Positions 1 through 6,323 of a stretch of DNA of 6,323 nt are shown here, piece after piece (position 1 is the first letter of the stretch; each line of letters begins with the position of its first letter). Where the stretch lies: positions 1 to 6,323 of the forward strand of contig JACCSL010000878.1 in assembly GCA_013812995.1 (NCBI GenBank), given 5' to 3'. The notes beneath the pieces were generated by a model that had not been told where the DNA came from, did not search any database, and was given only the letters and a program-made list of their open reading frames with translations. Made by a program: the position numbers and the translations under genes. This DNA comes from Ardenticatenales bacterium (GTDB lineage: Bacteria > Chloroflexota > Anaerolineae > Ardenticatenales > Ardenticatenaceae).

Positions 1-3000
1 ACTCCAGGCTTTGTAGAACGCCATAAAGTCCTTCGTGTCCAGGCGACTTTTCCGATCCTTGTAGTAGGCCGCGTTCATTTTGGGTGTGTAGGCGGCAATC
101 TTGGCCTCCAGAAGCGCGAGATCCTGCTCGTCTTGCTCGGGCAGCTTCTCTCCCTTCTGCTTCGTTGCCAATGCCGCGTACTTGTCCACCATCTCCTGGA
201 ACTCGCTGAAATCGGTGAGCTGGGCCAGGAAATCGCTCTCGGGTAGGCTCTTGATGGTGATCAAGTCGCCCTTCTTGTTCGCGTTGACGTACCAGGGGGT
301 GCCCAGTACCGATTTGCCCTTGAATTGCTTGCGTAGGGCCTCCGCAGAGAGGTTCTCCCCGTTCGAGAGTTGACTATAAATTTTCGGGGCAAGGCTCTCC
401 AGCCGTTGCTTGTACTCTGCATCGAGTAGGCCAAAGACCTGCTTCAGGAAGTCGCTCTCCTGGCCGTAGAGCTTGCTCTTGACGGCCTGTTGGGCGGCCG
501 CCTGCGCATCCAGCACAATCTGCACCACATCCGCCGCGTCCTGCTTGATCCGCCAGCGGTTCAGCGCCAGCTTGAGCTTGGTGGTCCAGTAGAGGGCGCG
601 CAACTGTGCGCCCTCATGTGCCTTGCCCATCGCCTCTTCCTCGGTAAGCGTTTCACCCCTGCCCAGCATGGCACCGATGTCCTGCTCCTTGCCACCCAGC
701 ATGGCTTCGATCTCTTTAACGAACTTGGGACCTTTGCCGCTCACCAAGTCGAGGATACTCTCGCGTAGCTCGGCATTCTGCCAGACGGTCAACCGCTCAT
801 GCGGGCTCAGCAGGGCCAGTTGCTTTCGGATATCCTCGGGCTTTTTCTTCTTGCCCACGAGCTGGGTGAGACGGCGATAGTTGCTCTTTTGCCTCAGGTT
901 ACTGGCCCCCAGGATGCCGAAACGCAGGTTGTAGAGGATATCGCCTGCCTGCTTCGCGGAGGTTTTTTGATTCGATTCCGTGCTGAGGAAGGTTGTCTTC
1001 AAACCGGAGCGATCTGCCTTGATCGCCTCCATCAGCAGGGCCTCGGGTTCGTCTTGGAGGATACTAAAGAGGTCGTCGCGCCGCTTGAGGGAGGTCTTGG
1101 GGTTCATCCATTCCCGTCGGAGCTCTGGTTTTTTCAGGAAATTTCCCAGGAACTGATTGACCTGGGTACGAGTCAGCGTTGCCACCATAGCACCGAACTC
1201 TTCCAGCTTCTTTGCTTCCAGAAGGGCGTTGAGCATGGCGATCTTGTCACCTGCTTCCTGGGCCTCCGTGGCCTGCTGCTCTAAGGCTTCCTCGTCCTCC
1301 TCCTCCAGGGGGACCAACAGCTCGGCAGGAAGCGGGTCGCCGCCACCGATGTAGGCCATCAGCAAATCGACTTTGTCCTGCTCCTTGACGTATTGAGTCA
1401 GGGTGCCCTGTATTTGATTTCTCAACCTGTCGTCGGCCATCAGGGCCTCGCGCTGCTGCGCGGTCGTCCACTTGAGCCAGTCTTGCAATAAGGTCTGCCG
1501 CAGCTTCGTCTTGTTGAGGGAGCTGCGACTCACATGCATTTTGATGAGGCCGAGGAGATAGGCGACCTGGGCCTCGACTTGGCTCTTGTCATTCTCCTCC
1601 CCGACGGCCTCTTTGTAGCTCTGTAGAGCAAAAATGGACTCGCTGATTCCCAGCTCAGCGAAATCCCTCCCGAAATCGCGTTGGATCTCCTCCTTCTGCT
1701 TATCCCAGTCCTCCTTTGAGGCTTTTTTGATCAGCGCGAGGACTTCCGTCTTCACGGCCGGCCCCCGATAGCCGCTGTGGAGTTTGCGCAGGGTCCGCAG
1801 CAGTTGGGCATAGAGGGTGGGACGACCATGGTCCAGAATATCAAGCAGATATTTGCTGTCCTCCCCTTTTCCGAAGCAATGCGTGATTGCTTCGTCCAGG
1901 GTCATGTTGACTTTACCACTCTCTGGTTTGAGATCCCCTTGGAGGTCAATGAATATCGGATCGAGTGCCTCTTTCTTGCAGCCCATCAAGAGGCGCTCGA
2001 TTTCCCGGAGCCCGTCGTAGCTGCTCTTTTTCTCCTTGATGAGGAGCCGGTAGAGATTCGCGGCGATGGTATCGACGTCGGCGGTGATGTAGCGCTCCGA
2101 CTGCTCCTCGTCGGCTTTGATCCCTATTTTGCTCTTGCTGAGGTAGGCCTGGCGAAGTTTGCCGTGCTCTTTGTTCGGGGAATAGTCTTTACGCCGCCCC
2201 CTCTGGCCCAGGAGCATATCAAGCGAGATAGGTACGGAGGTGGGTAGAGGTGTCCCCTCGGAATCCGGCTTCTTGGCGGAATTGTCTGGCCCGAACGGAA
2301 CCCAGGCCTCAGCGTCCAGGCTGACAAGCGACGCATCAAGGCTCGCCGACTTGGGAGGGGTCTTGCTTTTCTGGGCGTCGGCGTTCGCGATGGCTGCAAA
2401 GAGATCGGGAGGAGCGGCATCGAAGGGAGTGGAGAGCGGCTTGCGAGGGGCAGACCTGCTATTCGCCAGGGCCGTGAAGGGATCCTCGGGCTGGACGGCG
2501 AAGGGAGTGGAGAGCGGCTTGCTTTTGAGCAGTTCGGGCTTTTGCGGAGATAGAGGGGCTTCGAAAGGCTCGTCGAATGGGGTGAGGGGAGTGGTAATAG
2601 TTTTGGGAGTCGGACCGTATTTCTGGGTGAGCGGATCGTAGTAGATGTTGCGCTTTGGATCGTAGCAAATCGTGGATCGAGTGGGGTCGGGCTCCCCGGT
2701 GAATCTGACAGGTGTCAGAACCCAGGAGGGGCTGCCTGTGCTTATTGTGGCCTTATAAAAAATGTTGGTGAAAGGGTTGAACGGTTCGCTATCGTCGTGG
2801 TATAGCTCGCCTACCTGCTTGCTTATGTACTTGACGGGTATGCGCTGGATAGAGGCAATGTTGGTTGTGGGAGGAGGACGCTTGTTTTGTAGGAGTCGCT
2901 GGACTGCCTGGTTTCCGATGTTGCGTTGAAGGGAAAGGATATCCCCTGGCCTGATGGCCGCCATAGGCGTCTGTCGGACATGCTCAAGGGCGCGGGCGGC

Positions 3001-3102
3001 AGGAACCTCTAACCCTGCGGTTTGTTCGATAGCGGAAGGTCGGGGAGGTGGTTTTGATTGCGTAGTTTTCTGCTCGCTACAACTCTGCTCACCACGTGGC
3101 AT
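1..3102 (-). CDS. Giant helical protein with eCIS/DUF4157-type N-terminal motif (partial, C-terminus outside window)
   Basis: The frame is open for 1034 codons and leaves the window without a stop, so the C-terminus is missing. I chose the ATG at 3102-3100 because AAGGGA lies six bases before it; an in-frame ATG at 3168 has no such site. Residues 54-72 read DILSLQRNIGNQAVQRLLQ. I know this type of motif from N-termini of DUF4157 and other proteins encoded with extracellular contractile injection systems. The DUF4157 zinc site HExxH is absent. Residues about 169-246 are a Pro/Ser/Thr-rich linker with 26-residue repeats. From about residue 290 the protein is long, charged and helical, with an acidic stretch near 598-606 and a GKKKK patch near 750. 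Two stretches (about 543-592 and 761-808) look like degenerate copies of one helical repeat. There is no signal peptide or membrane segment. A cargo, scaffold or toxin carrier of an injection system is possible. The gene is surely real; its function is inferred. Confidence 0.85.
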   Translation of the reverse strand, partial: MPRGEQSCSEQKTTQSKPPPRPSAIEQTAGLEVPAARALEHVRQTPMAAIRPGDILSLQRNIGNQAVQRLLQNKRPPPTTNIASIQRIPVKYISKQVGELYHDDSEPFNPFTNIFYKATISTGSPSWVLTPVRFTGEPDPTRSTICYDPKRNIYYDPLTQKYGPTPKTITTPLTPFDEPFEAPLSPQKPELLKSKPLSTPFAVQPEDPFTALANSRSAPRKPLSTPFDAAPPDLFAAIANADAQKSKTPPKSASLDASLVSLDAEAWVPFGPDNSAKKPDSEGTPLPTSVPISLDMLLGQRGRRKDYSPNKEHGKLRQAYLSKSKIGIKADEEQSERYITADVDTIAANLYRLLIKEKKSSYDGLREIERLLMGCKKEALDPIFIDLQGDLKPESGKVNMTLDEAITHCFGKGEDSKYLLDILDHGRPTLYAQLLRTLRKLHSGYRGPAVKTEVLALIKKASKEDWDKQKEEIQRDFGRDFAELGISESIFALQSYKEAVGEENDKSQVEAQVAYLLGLIKMHVSRSSLNKTKLRQTLLQDWLKWTTAQQREALMADDRLRNQIQGTLTQYVKEQDKVDLLMAYIGGGDPLPAELLVPLEEEDEEALEQQATEAQEAGDKIAMLNALLEAKKLEEFGAMVATLTRTQVNQFLGNFLKKPELRREWMNPKTSLKRRDDLFSILQDEPEALLMEAIKADRSGLKTTFLSTESNQKTSAKQAGDILYNLRFGILGASNLRQKSNYRRLTQLVGKKKKPEDIRKQLALLSPHERLTVWQNAELRESILDLVSGKGPKFVKEIEAMLGGKEQDIGAMLGRGETLTEEEAMGKAHEGAQLRALYWTTKLKLALNRWRIKQDAADVVQIVLDAQAAAQQAVKSKLYGQESDFLKQVFGLLDAEYKQRLESLAPKIYSQLSNGENLSAEALRKQFKGKSVLGTPWYVNANKKGDLITIKSLPESDFLAQLTDFSEFQEMVDKYAALATKQKGEKLPEQDEQDLALLEAKIAAYTPKMNAAYYKDRKSRLDTKDFMAFYKAWS
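2421..2522 (-). repeat. In-frame 24-bp direct repeat encoding a 26-residue Pro-rich tandem repeat
   Basis: The 24 bases at 2421-2444 recur exactly at 2499-2522, 78 bases away, so the reading frame is kept. They encode the shared core KPLSTPF at the start of two adjacent 26-residue units (residues 195-220 and 221-246 of the giant protein). Both units continue with a Pro/Asp segment and an F-x-A-(L/I)-A-N motif. A more diverged unit with TPLTPFDEPF precedes them at about 169-194. The exact DNA identity suggests recent duplication or conversion within a flexible linker. Confidence 0.85.
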
Positions 3103-3108
3103 GTCTGG

Positions 3109-3114
3109 TCCCTT
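3109..3114 (-). promoter_or_regulatory. Shine-Dalgarno site deciding the start of the giant gene
   Basis: The minus strand reads AAGGGA, then six bases (CCAGAC), then ATG at 3102. The upstream in-frame ATG at 3168 is preceded by CCCTGCCGCC, with no purine-rich site. This favours the start at 3102. If translation began at 3168, these bases would encode part of a 22-residue extension. Confidence 0.65.
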
Positions 3115-3233
3115 CAGCCGTTCGGACCAGGAAAGCAAACCAACTGGTTGGCGAGCAGCACACTTCATGGCGGCAGGGCAACATGGGAGCCCCAAGGAAC
3201 CGCATGGCGAATATAATTATGGTGCTGAAATCC

Positions 3234-3262
3234 AGTATAGAGAGGGATAAGGGGAATGTCAA
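3234..3262 (-). promoter_or_regulatory. Near-consensus sigma-70 promoter for the giant gene
   Basis: On the minus strand TTGACA (3262-3257) is followed by exactly 17 bases and then TATACT (3239-3234). The -35 box is a perfect match and the -10 box differs from TATAAT at one base. Transcription should begin near 3227, giving a leader of about 125 bases before the ATG at 3102. No other gene lies between, so the promoter most likely serves the giant gene. No operator was recognised. The arm of the neighbouring inverted-repeat element begins nine bases upstream of the -35 box. Confidence 0.75.
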
Positions 3263-3270
3263 CGGAAAAT

Positions 3271-3525
3271 GGGGGTTTTTGCATATCCCCCAAAATGTAC
3301 ATTCCAGAATGCGGGGCCTATTTTTTTGTGTTCCACTCTCTCTAAGATTTTGTGGGAATTGACCATTGGGACATAGCTTGGCACCCGTAAGAGGTGAGGA
3401 TACCAGGAAGTCTACTTTGTGAGACATACAGACCGTGACAAGCGGCTATCTGACCCCATTTCTGACTGACGGATGGGTGCCGAACTCTGGAATGTACCAT
3501 TTGGAGGGGTTATGCAAAAACCCCC
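3271..3525. repeat. Inverted-repeat element of 255 bp, MITE-like
   Basis: The left arm (3271-3308) and the reverse complement of the right arm (3486-3525) share GGGGGTTTTTGCATA at their outer ends and GTACATTCCAGA at their inner ends. Between these is a C-rich stretch with a few mismatches and two single-base gaps. Each arm is also a small palindrome (GGGGG to CCCCC on the left, AGGGG to CCCCT on the right). The core of about 177 bases has no convincing coding frame. I see no clear target-site duplication outside the arms. The element lies exactly between the promoter of the giant gene and the broken beginning of the beta-propeller fragment, so its insertion or a rearrangement at it may have cut that gene. 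It could equally be a non-autonomous IS remnant or a REP-like pair. Confidence 0.6.
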
Positions 3526-4515
3526 TATCTGGAATCCCTGAGCCCCGATAGCCTGATCCTGGATGGAGCCGGCTATCCTCACCTGGCCTACGGAGAAGAC
3601 CACCTCTATCACAGCTGGCACGATGGGCAAGCGTGGCACACAGAACTGGTGGATCCGGCCCGTGGGGTTGGAGCCAAGGCCCACCTCGCCGTGGATCCAG
3701 CGGGCCAGCTGCATGTCGCCTACCTGGATCGCTCCGCCCCGGCCGTGAAATACGCGCTCCGAGATGCCACGGGGCGGCACCTCGATGTTATAGAAGTGGG
3801 GAATGCCTATGTGGGAGGCATCGATCTCGTCCTGGATGCCCAGGGGCAGCCCCATATCAGCTACTCCGTGGCTGAGGAGCAGTGGGTCGTGAAATATGCC
3901 ACGCCCACGTCACGGCGGTGGCAATCGAGGCCGTGCAATTTTCTGACTCTGAAACCACGTTGATTGCGCTTGGGCCGGATGGAGCGCCGCAAATCAGCTA
4001 TTATAGATCGGGGAGCAGGATTGCACGCCAGACAACCCTGGGTTGGGAGGCTCGGGCACTTACCGGGTATCCCAATCGGGTGGCTTTCGTGGTCGATGCC
4101 CAGGGCTTTGCCCATCTGCTCTCGGACGTTTCCTATTCTTCCCGTTTTGGCTGCTTCGATGAGATCGCCTACAGCTATGAAGATGGGAGCGGTCCCCATA
4201 CGATAACGATCGACAATACCTCTGGGGCCTACGCCCTGGCGGTGGATCCGGTGGGACAAACCCATTTCACGTATGACTCCCAATATGCGGTGTGGGACGG
4301 CCAAGCGCTGAGCACAGGCGATCTACCGATAAGTGGGATGTCCCTTGTCCTTGGTCCAGACGGAACGGTCCATCTGGCGTCGGCGGAGCCTGCCTCCTCC
4401 GATACCTATCCTCTGCCCCGCCACCCCACCTATGCCCGCAAAACGCCGGAGGGCTGGGCGGTCGAGGTCCTGGGGGGCGGGGCTGTCAGCCGTGCGACGT
4501 TCCTGGTTCTGATGG
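3526..4515 (+). pseudogene. Beta-propeller-like repeat protein, both ends lost and one frameshift
   Basis: At least seven degenerate repeats of about 40-55 residues follow one another. Each is built on a hydrophobic strand, then D-x-x-G-x-x-H-h-x-Y; examples are LAVDPAGQLHVAYLD and LVLDAQGQPHISYS. The spacing is typical of bladed beta-propeller proteins of the BNR or WD40-like kind, often exported or surface-bound. The frame is open from 3463 but has no ATG, GTG or TTG start, and recognisable repeats begin only after the inverted-repeat arm ends at 3525. At 3922-3924 the frame jumps: TGG CAA should be followed by ATC GAG GCC, and adding one A restores W-Q-I-E-A-V and the repeat pattern. The last repeat breaks off near 4515 at FLVL, where unrelated sequence begins. 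No signal peptide is left. The partner or substrate is unknown. Confidence 0.75.
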
Positions 4516-4555
4516 AATTTGTGGTTGAGGGGTGGCTCTGCGTGATGGCCCTCTC

Positions 4556-4908
4556 CCCCGGCGCGACCGCGAGCCCTGCCAGGCCCGCGCGCTGGCCCAC
4601 CCCGGTGGGCATCACGTAGTAGCGGCCTCCTGGCAGAGGCAGGCGCAGCTTCTCAAGCGTGCTGTGATTCAGGCGCTTCAGGTGCTGGCCCAGCAGCGTC
4701 CCGATGTGGCTGCCGAACCAGCGCGGGTCGCCGCCGCAGGCCAGGAACTCGCGCAGGTGCCAGGCTTGCACGTCCTCTAGCGTCTCGTTCTTGTCGATGC
4801 GCGCCATGAGCGCGGCGGCCTGACCGCTGCGGATGCCCTCGGTGAAGAGCTCGCCCTCCTCCTTCAACCTAGCCAGGAGGTCGTCCTCATGCAGGAAGGC
4901 CCGCTGCT
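4556..4908 (-). pseudogene. Internal or C-terminal fragment of an unrecognised protein
   Basis: About 118 codons in one minus-strand frame read as a coherent, mostly helical protein: it starts QRAFLHEDDLLARLKEEG, passes DPRWFGSHIGTLLGQHLKRL and ends LPLPGGRYYVMPTGVGQRAG before meaning is lost near 4556. The frame has a stop just upstream at 4909-4907 and no natural start (only a TTG at 4867), and it joins the RHS-like fragment directly. Its downstream continuation to 4430 is merely antisense to the propeller fragment. The arrangement of a helical segment followed by a small basic LPLPGGRYYVMP strand faintly recalls the region before the catalytic core of cellular-type RNA-dependent RNA polymerases, but this is a weak impression and no catalytic DxDGD is present. 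The family should be treated as unknown. Confidence 0.5.
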
Positions 4909-5462
4909 ATACCCTGGCCGTTCGTGGCCTGCGTGAGCACGTTCAGATTGGGTCGCGCGGCGGAAGTGGCACCACCCACGATGGGGTTGGCCGCGTCCTG
5001 GCGCTCATAGGCAAAGGTCCAGGCGGGCAGGGCGGTCCCATCCGTGCCGCTCTCGGTAATAGAGGTCAGGCGCATGATGCTCTTGCTCTGGCTGCCACTG
5101 AAGGTGTCGTAGTCGTGCGCGAGCAGGTAGCGGCGCACGGTCTCGAAGGCCCCGGTCGTGGTGCGGCGCGCCTGCATGGTGATGCTGTCCAGGCGGTGCC
5201 AGTTGAAGTAGTAGACCAGGTTCGCTTTCGGAAAGAAGTCCAGATCGGTATCCGGGCGGTTGGTATAGCCGAAGACCACCTGGGCGTTGGGCGTCTGGCT
5301 GCCCGCGGCGAAATACTGGATATGCTCCGGCTCGATGGCATGGTCATACTGGCAGCCCGCGCCATCCACCGCACGGCGCTGGTGGATGTAGGTGATGCGC
5401 GCCTCGTTGCCGAGCGTATCGATGATGCTGGTCAGATGTGCCTCGCGCAGCACGGGGGGCGG
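4909..5462 (-). pseudogene. RHS/SpvB-like protein fragment
   Basis: The minus frame reads from [20 protein letters not shown] through TYIHQRR, HIQYFAAGS, VVFGYTNRPDTDLDFF, YYFNWHRLDSITMQ, VRRYLLAHDY, IMRLTSITESG and LPAWTFAYE to LTQATNGQG. This succession of D-x-x-G-N, hhFxY, L-x-S-I and R-x-Y-x-L-x-Y strands is typical of the region before the YD-repeat shell of RHS, SpvB and TcdB-like proteins, which enclose a C-terminal toxin in a hollow beta cocoon. Only about 185 codons remain. The upstream side ends at a run of C bases in the transposase remnant, and the downstream side ends near 4909 in another fragment, with the frame closing at a TGA at 4887-4889. No start codon in context, no RHS core and no toxin tip are present. 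It cannot work on its own. Confidence 0.7.
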
Positions 5463-6185
5463 TTTCGGCGGCCTCACGCGTCGGGGCGTGATAGATCTTT
5501 TTGAGATCTGCCACGACGGCTTTGCGCTCTTTCCAACTGACAAATTTGAGCGAGGCGCGCACCATATGGACGAGGCAGAGCTGCACCTGCGTCCGGGGGA
5601 AAATGGCTTCGATGGCCTTGGGAAAGCCTTTGAGCCCATCGACACAGGCGATAAAAATATCCTCCACGCCGCGATTCTTGCGCTCGGTGACGACCTGGAG
5701 CCAGAATTTGGCCCCCTCGGTCTGGGCGATCCACATACCGAGGAGTTCTTTTTGCCCCTCCATTGTCACGCCCAGCACCAGGTAGACGGATTTATTGCGC
5801 ACATGGCCATTGTCGCGCACTTTGACCACCAGCGCATATAAAGGGCAATGATTTTCTCATTCAAGCCCGCCAAGCGGCTACTGCCGTTGGGGACCAGAAT
5901 CGGCTCATAACTGCCCTCCCGGTCGCGCGGCACCTGGAGTGTCAGTTCCCCTTGCTCGCTTTGGAGGGTTTTGCGGCGGTACCCATTGCGCGAGTTTCCG
6001 CTGCCCTGCCCGCTGACCGCATGTTTATCATAGCCCAGGTGCTCAGTCAGCGCGCCCTCCAGCAGCCGCTCCAGCAGCCGCTTGCTCAACTGTTTGAGCA
6101 ACCCGTCCTGGCCGAACAAATCCTCGGCACTCTCCACGCCCTCCAGGAGCTGGTCTAGCATGTTGGGTGTAATTTTCTCAGTCAT
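5463..6185 (-). pseudogene. IS256-family (mutator-type) transposase remnant
   Basis: Translation from the ATG at 6185 gives MTEKITPNMLDQLLEGV, then LLEGALTEHLGYDKHA, NSRNGYRRKT, LTLQVPRDREGSYEPILVP and NEKIIALYM, a normal IS256 N-terminus. At 5832-5837 the frame shifts and continues as [54 protein letters not shown] and [19 protein letters not shown] to [12 protein letters not shown], where it ends near 5463. Compared with the family, about 55 residues are missing at the shift, including the Asp of the first catalytic strand. The second Asp is present (codon at 5638-5640). The Glu that follows TTNAIE is absent with the whole C-terminal third. The enzyme would have been a DDE transposase moving its own IS by cut-and-paste or circle formation; this copy is dead. 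The right inverted repeat is gone and the left one was not identified. Confidence 0.9.
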
Positions 6186-6323
6186 AGTCGTTTTGCCGTT
6201 TCCCTTATAGCGAGGCCATTCTGCTAGGGCAGAATTCTTTCAAGAAGAAACAGTATGGCCGGGCGCGGCAGAGCGGATTACAATAGAGATCGGTCAGACA
6301 GCCAAGACCGACGACTGACTGGT
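6186..6323. other. Upstream flank of the IS256 remnant, no gene
   Basis: These 138 bases hold no coding frame I can support. They should contain the left end of the IS, but without its partner at the lost right end the inverted repeat cannot be fixed. A short TCGGTC to GACCGA inverted pair lies at about 6288-6309. An AAGGGA on the minus strand is about 15 bases from the transposase ATG, too far for a good ribosome site. Confidence 0.4.
6218..6235. repeat. Perfect 7-bp hairpin upstream of the transposase
   Basis: ATTCTGC at 6218-6224 pairs with GCAGAAT at 6229-6235 across a four-base loop. It sits 33 bases before the transposase ATG. It has no T-tract in either direction, so a terminator is unlikely. 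A role in limiting read-through translation of the transposase, or in protein binding near the IS end, is possible but not shown. Confidence 0.5.

Larger units (their letters stand above)
3103..3270. other. Leader and promoter region of the giant gene
   Basis: This non-coding stretch contains the promoter at 3234-3262, the leader RNA region from about 3227, the alternative in-frame ATG at 3168-3166 and the Shine-Dalgarno site at 3109-3114. The giant gene's frame is closed upstream by a TAA at 3219-3217 on the minus strand, so the start cannot lie further out. I found no RNA gene or riboswitch here. Confidence 0.6.

Noticed and set aside
799..1284. Plus-strand open frame of 161 codons
   Set aside because: It is an antisense shadow of the giant gene, with no family features.
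1777..2247. Plus-strand open frame of 156 codons
   Set aside because: It lies wholly antisense to the giant gene, whose frame has coherent composition and no stop over 3.1 kb. The plus frame shows no domain or ribosome site.
1..3102. DUF4157 zinc peptidase in the giant protein
   Set aside because: I found no HExxH in the visible 1034 residues. HERLT and HEGAQ occur but lack the second His.
3166..3168. In-frame ATG as the start of the giant gene
   Set aside because: There is no Shine-Dalgarno site before it, while the ATG at 3102 has AAGGGA at six bases. It remains possible.
3311..3327. Plus-strand terminator at GCGGGGCC followed by T-rich sequence
   Set aside because: No stable stem precedes the T-tract and there is no plus-strand gene to end. 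The nearby C-run and G-run would need a loop of about 20 bases.
3089..3427. Minus-strand open frame of 112 codons
   Set aside because: It crosses the promoter and the inverted-repeat arm and overlaps the start of the giant gene out of frame, with no ribosome site or recognisable domain.
4833..5504. Plus-strand open frame of 223 codons
   Set aside because: It is antisense to the RHS-like fragment, which reads as a recognisable protein. The GC-rich codons keep the opposite frame open.
5392..5841. Plus-strand open frame of 149 codons
   Set aside because: It is antisense to the conserved catalytic region of the IS256 transposase.
1..6323. CRISPR array or tRNA/rRNA genes
   Set aside because: There are no regularly spaced short repeats with unique spacers, and no cloverleaf or rRNA sequence was recognised.

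Overview
The window looks like an accessory region of a bacterial chromosome with moderately high GC. It holds one apparently intact, well-expressed-looking gene next to a yard of broken genes. The source is not certain. The mix of an IS256-type transposase, an RHS/SpvB-like fragment, a beta-propeller repeat protein and a giant protein with an N-terminal LQRNIGNQAVQRLL motif would fit an IS-rich soil Chloroflexota such as Ktedonobacterales, or a similar environmental bacterium. This is inference from gene content only.

Region 1 (1-3102, minus strand) is a single open frame of 1034 codons. It runs off the left edge without a stop codon. The protein has a short polar N-terminus, a motif at residues 54-72 that I associate with proteins of extracellular contractile injection system (eCIS) loci and with the N-termini of DUF4157 proteins, a proline-rich linker with tandem 26-residue repeats (about 169-246), and then a very long helical, Lys/Glu/Leu-rich body. 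No HExxH site or other catalytic motif is visible. The C-terminus, where a toxin or enzyme domain would be expected, lies outside the window.

Region 2 (3103-3525) is non-coding. It carries a near-consensus sigma-70 promoter (TTGACA, 17 bases, TATACT) reading into the giant gene, and a Shine-Dalgarno site six bases before the chosen ATG. Just upstream of the promoter is a 255-bp structure bounded by roughly 38-40-bp imperfect inverted repeats (3271-3308 and 3486-3525), resembling a MITE or other non-autonomous element.

Region 3 (3526-6185) is a mosaic of four gene fragments with almost no spacer between them. In order they are: a plus-strand beta-propeller-like repeat protein that has lost both ends and carries one frameshift; a minus-strand piece of an unrecognised protein; a minus-strand piece of an RHS/SpvB-like protein; and a minus-strand IS256-family transposase with an internal deletion and no C-terminus. 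None can make its original product. Region 4 (6186-6323) is the upstream flank of the transposase, with a perfect 7-bp hairpin and no gene.

The most interesting point is the giant gene: a possible eCIS-associated cargo or structural protein with its own strong promoter, beside remnants of other large repeat or toxin-like genes. No eCIS structural gene is in the window, so the link rests on the motif alone.
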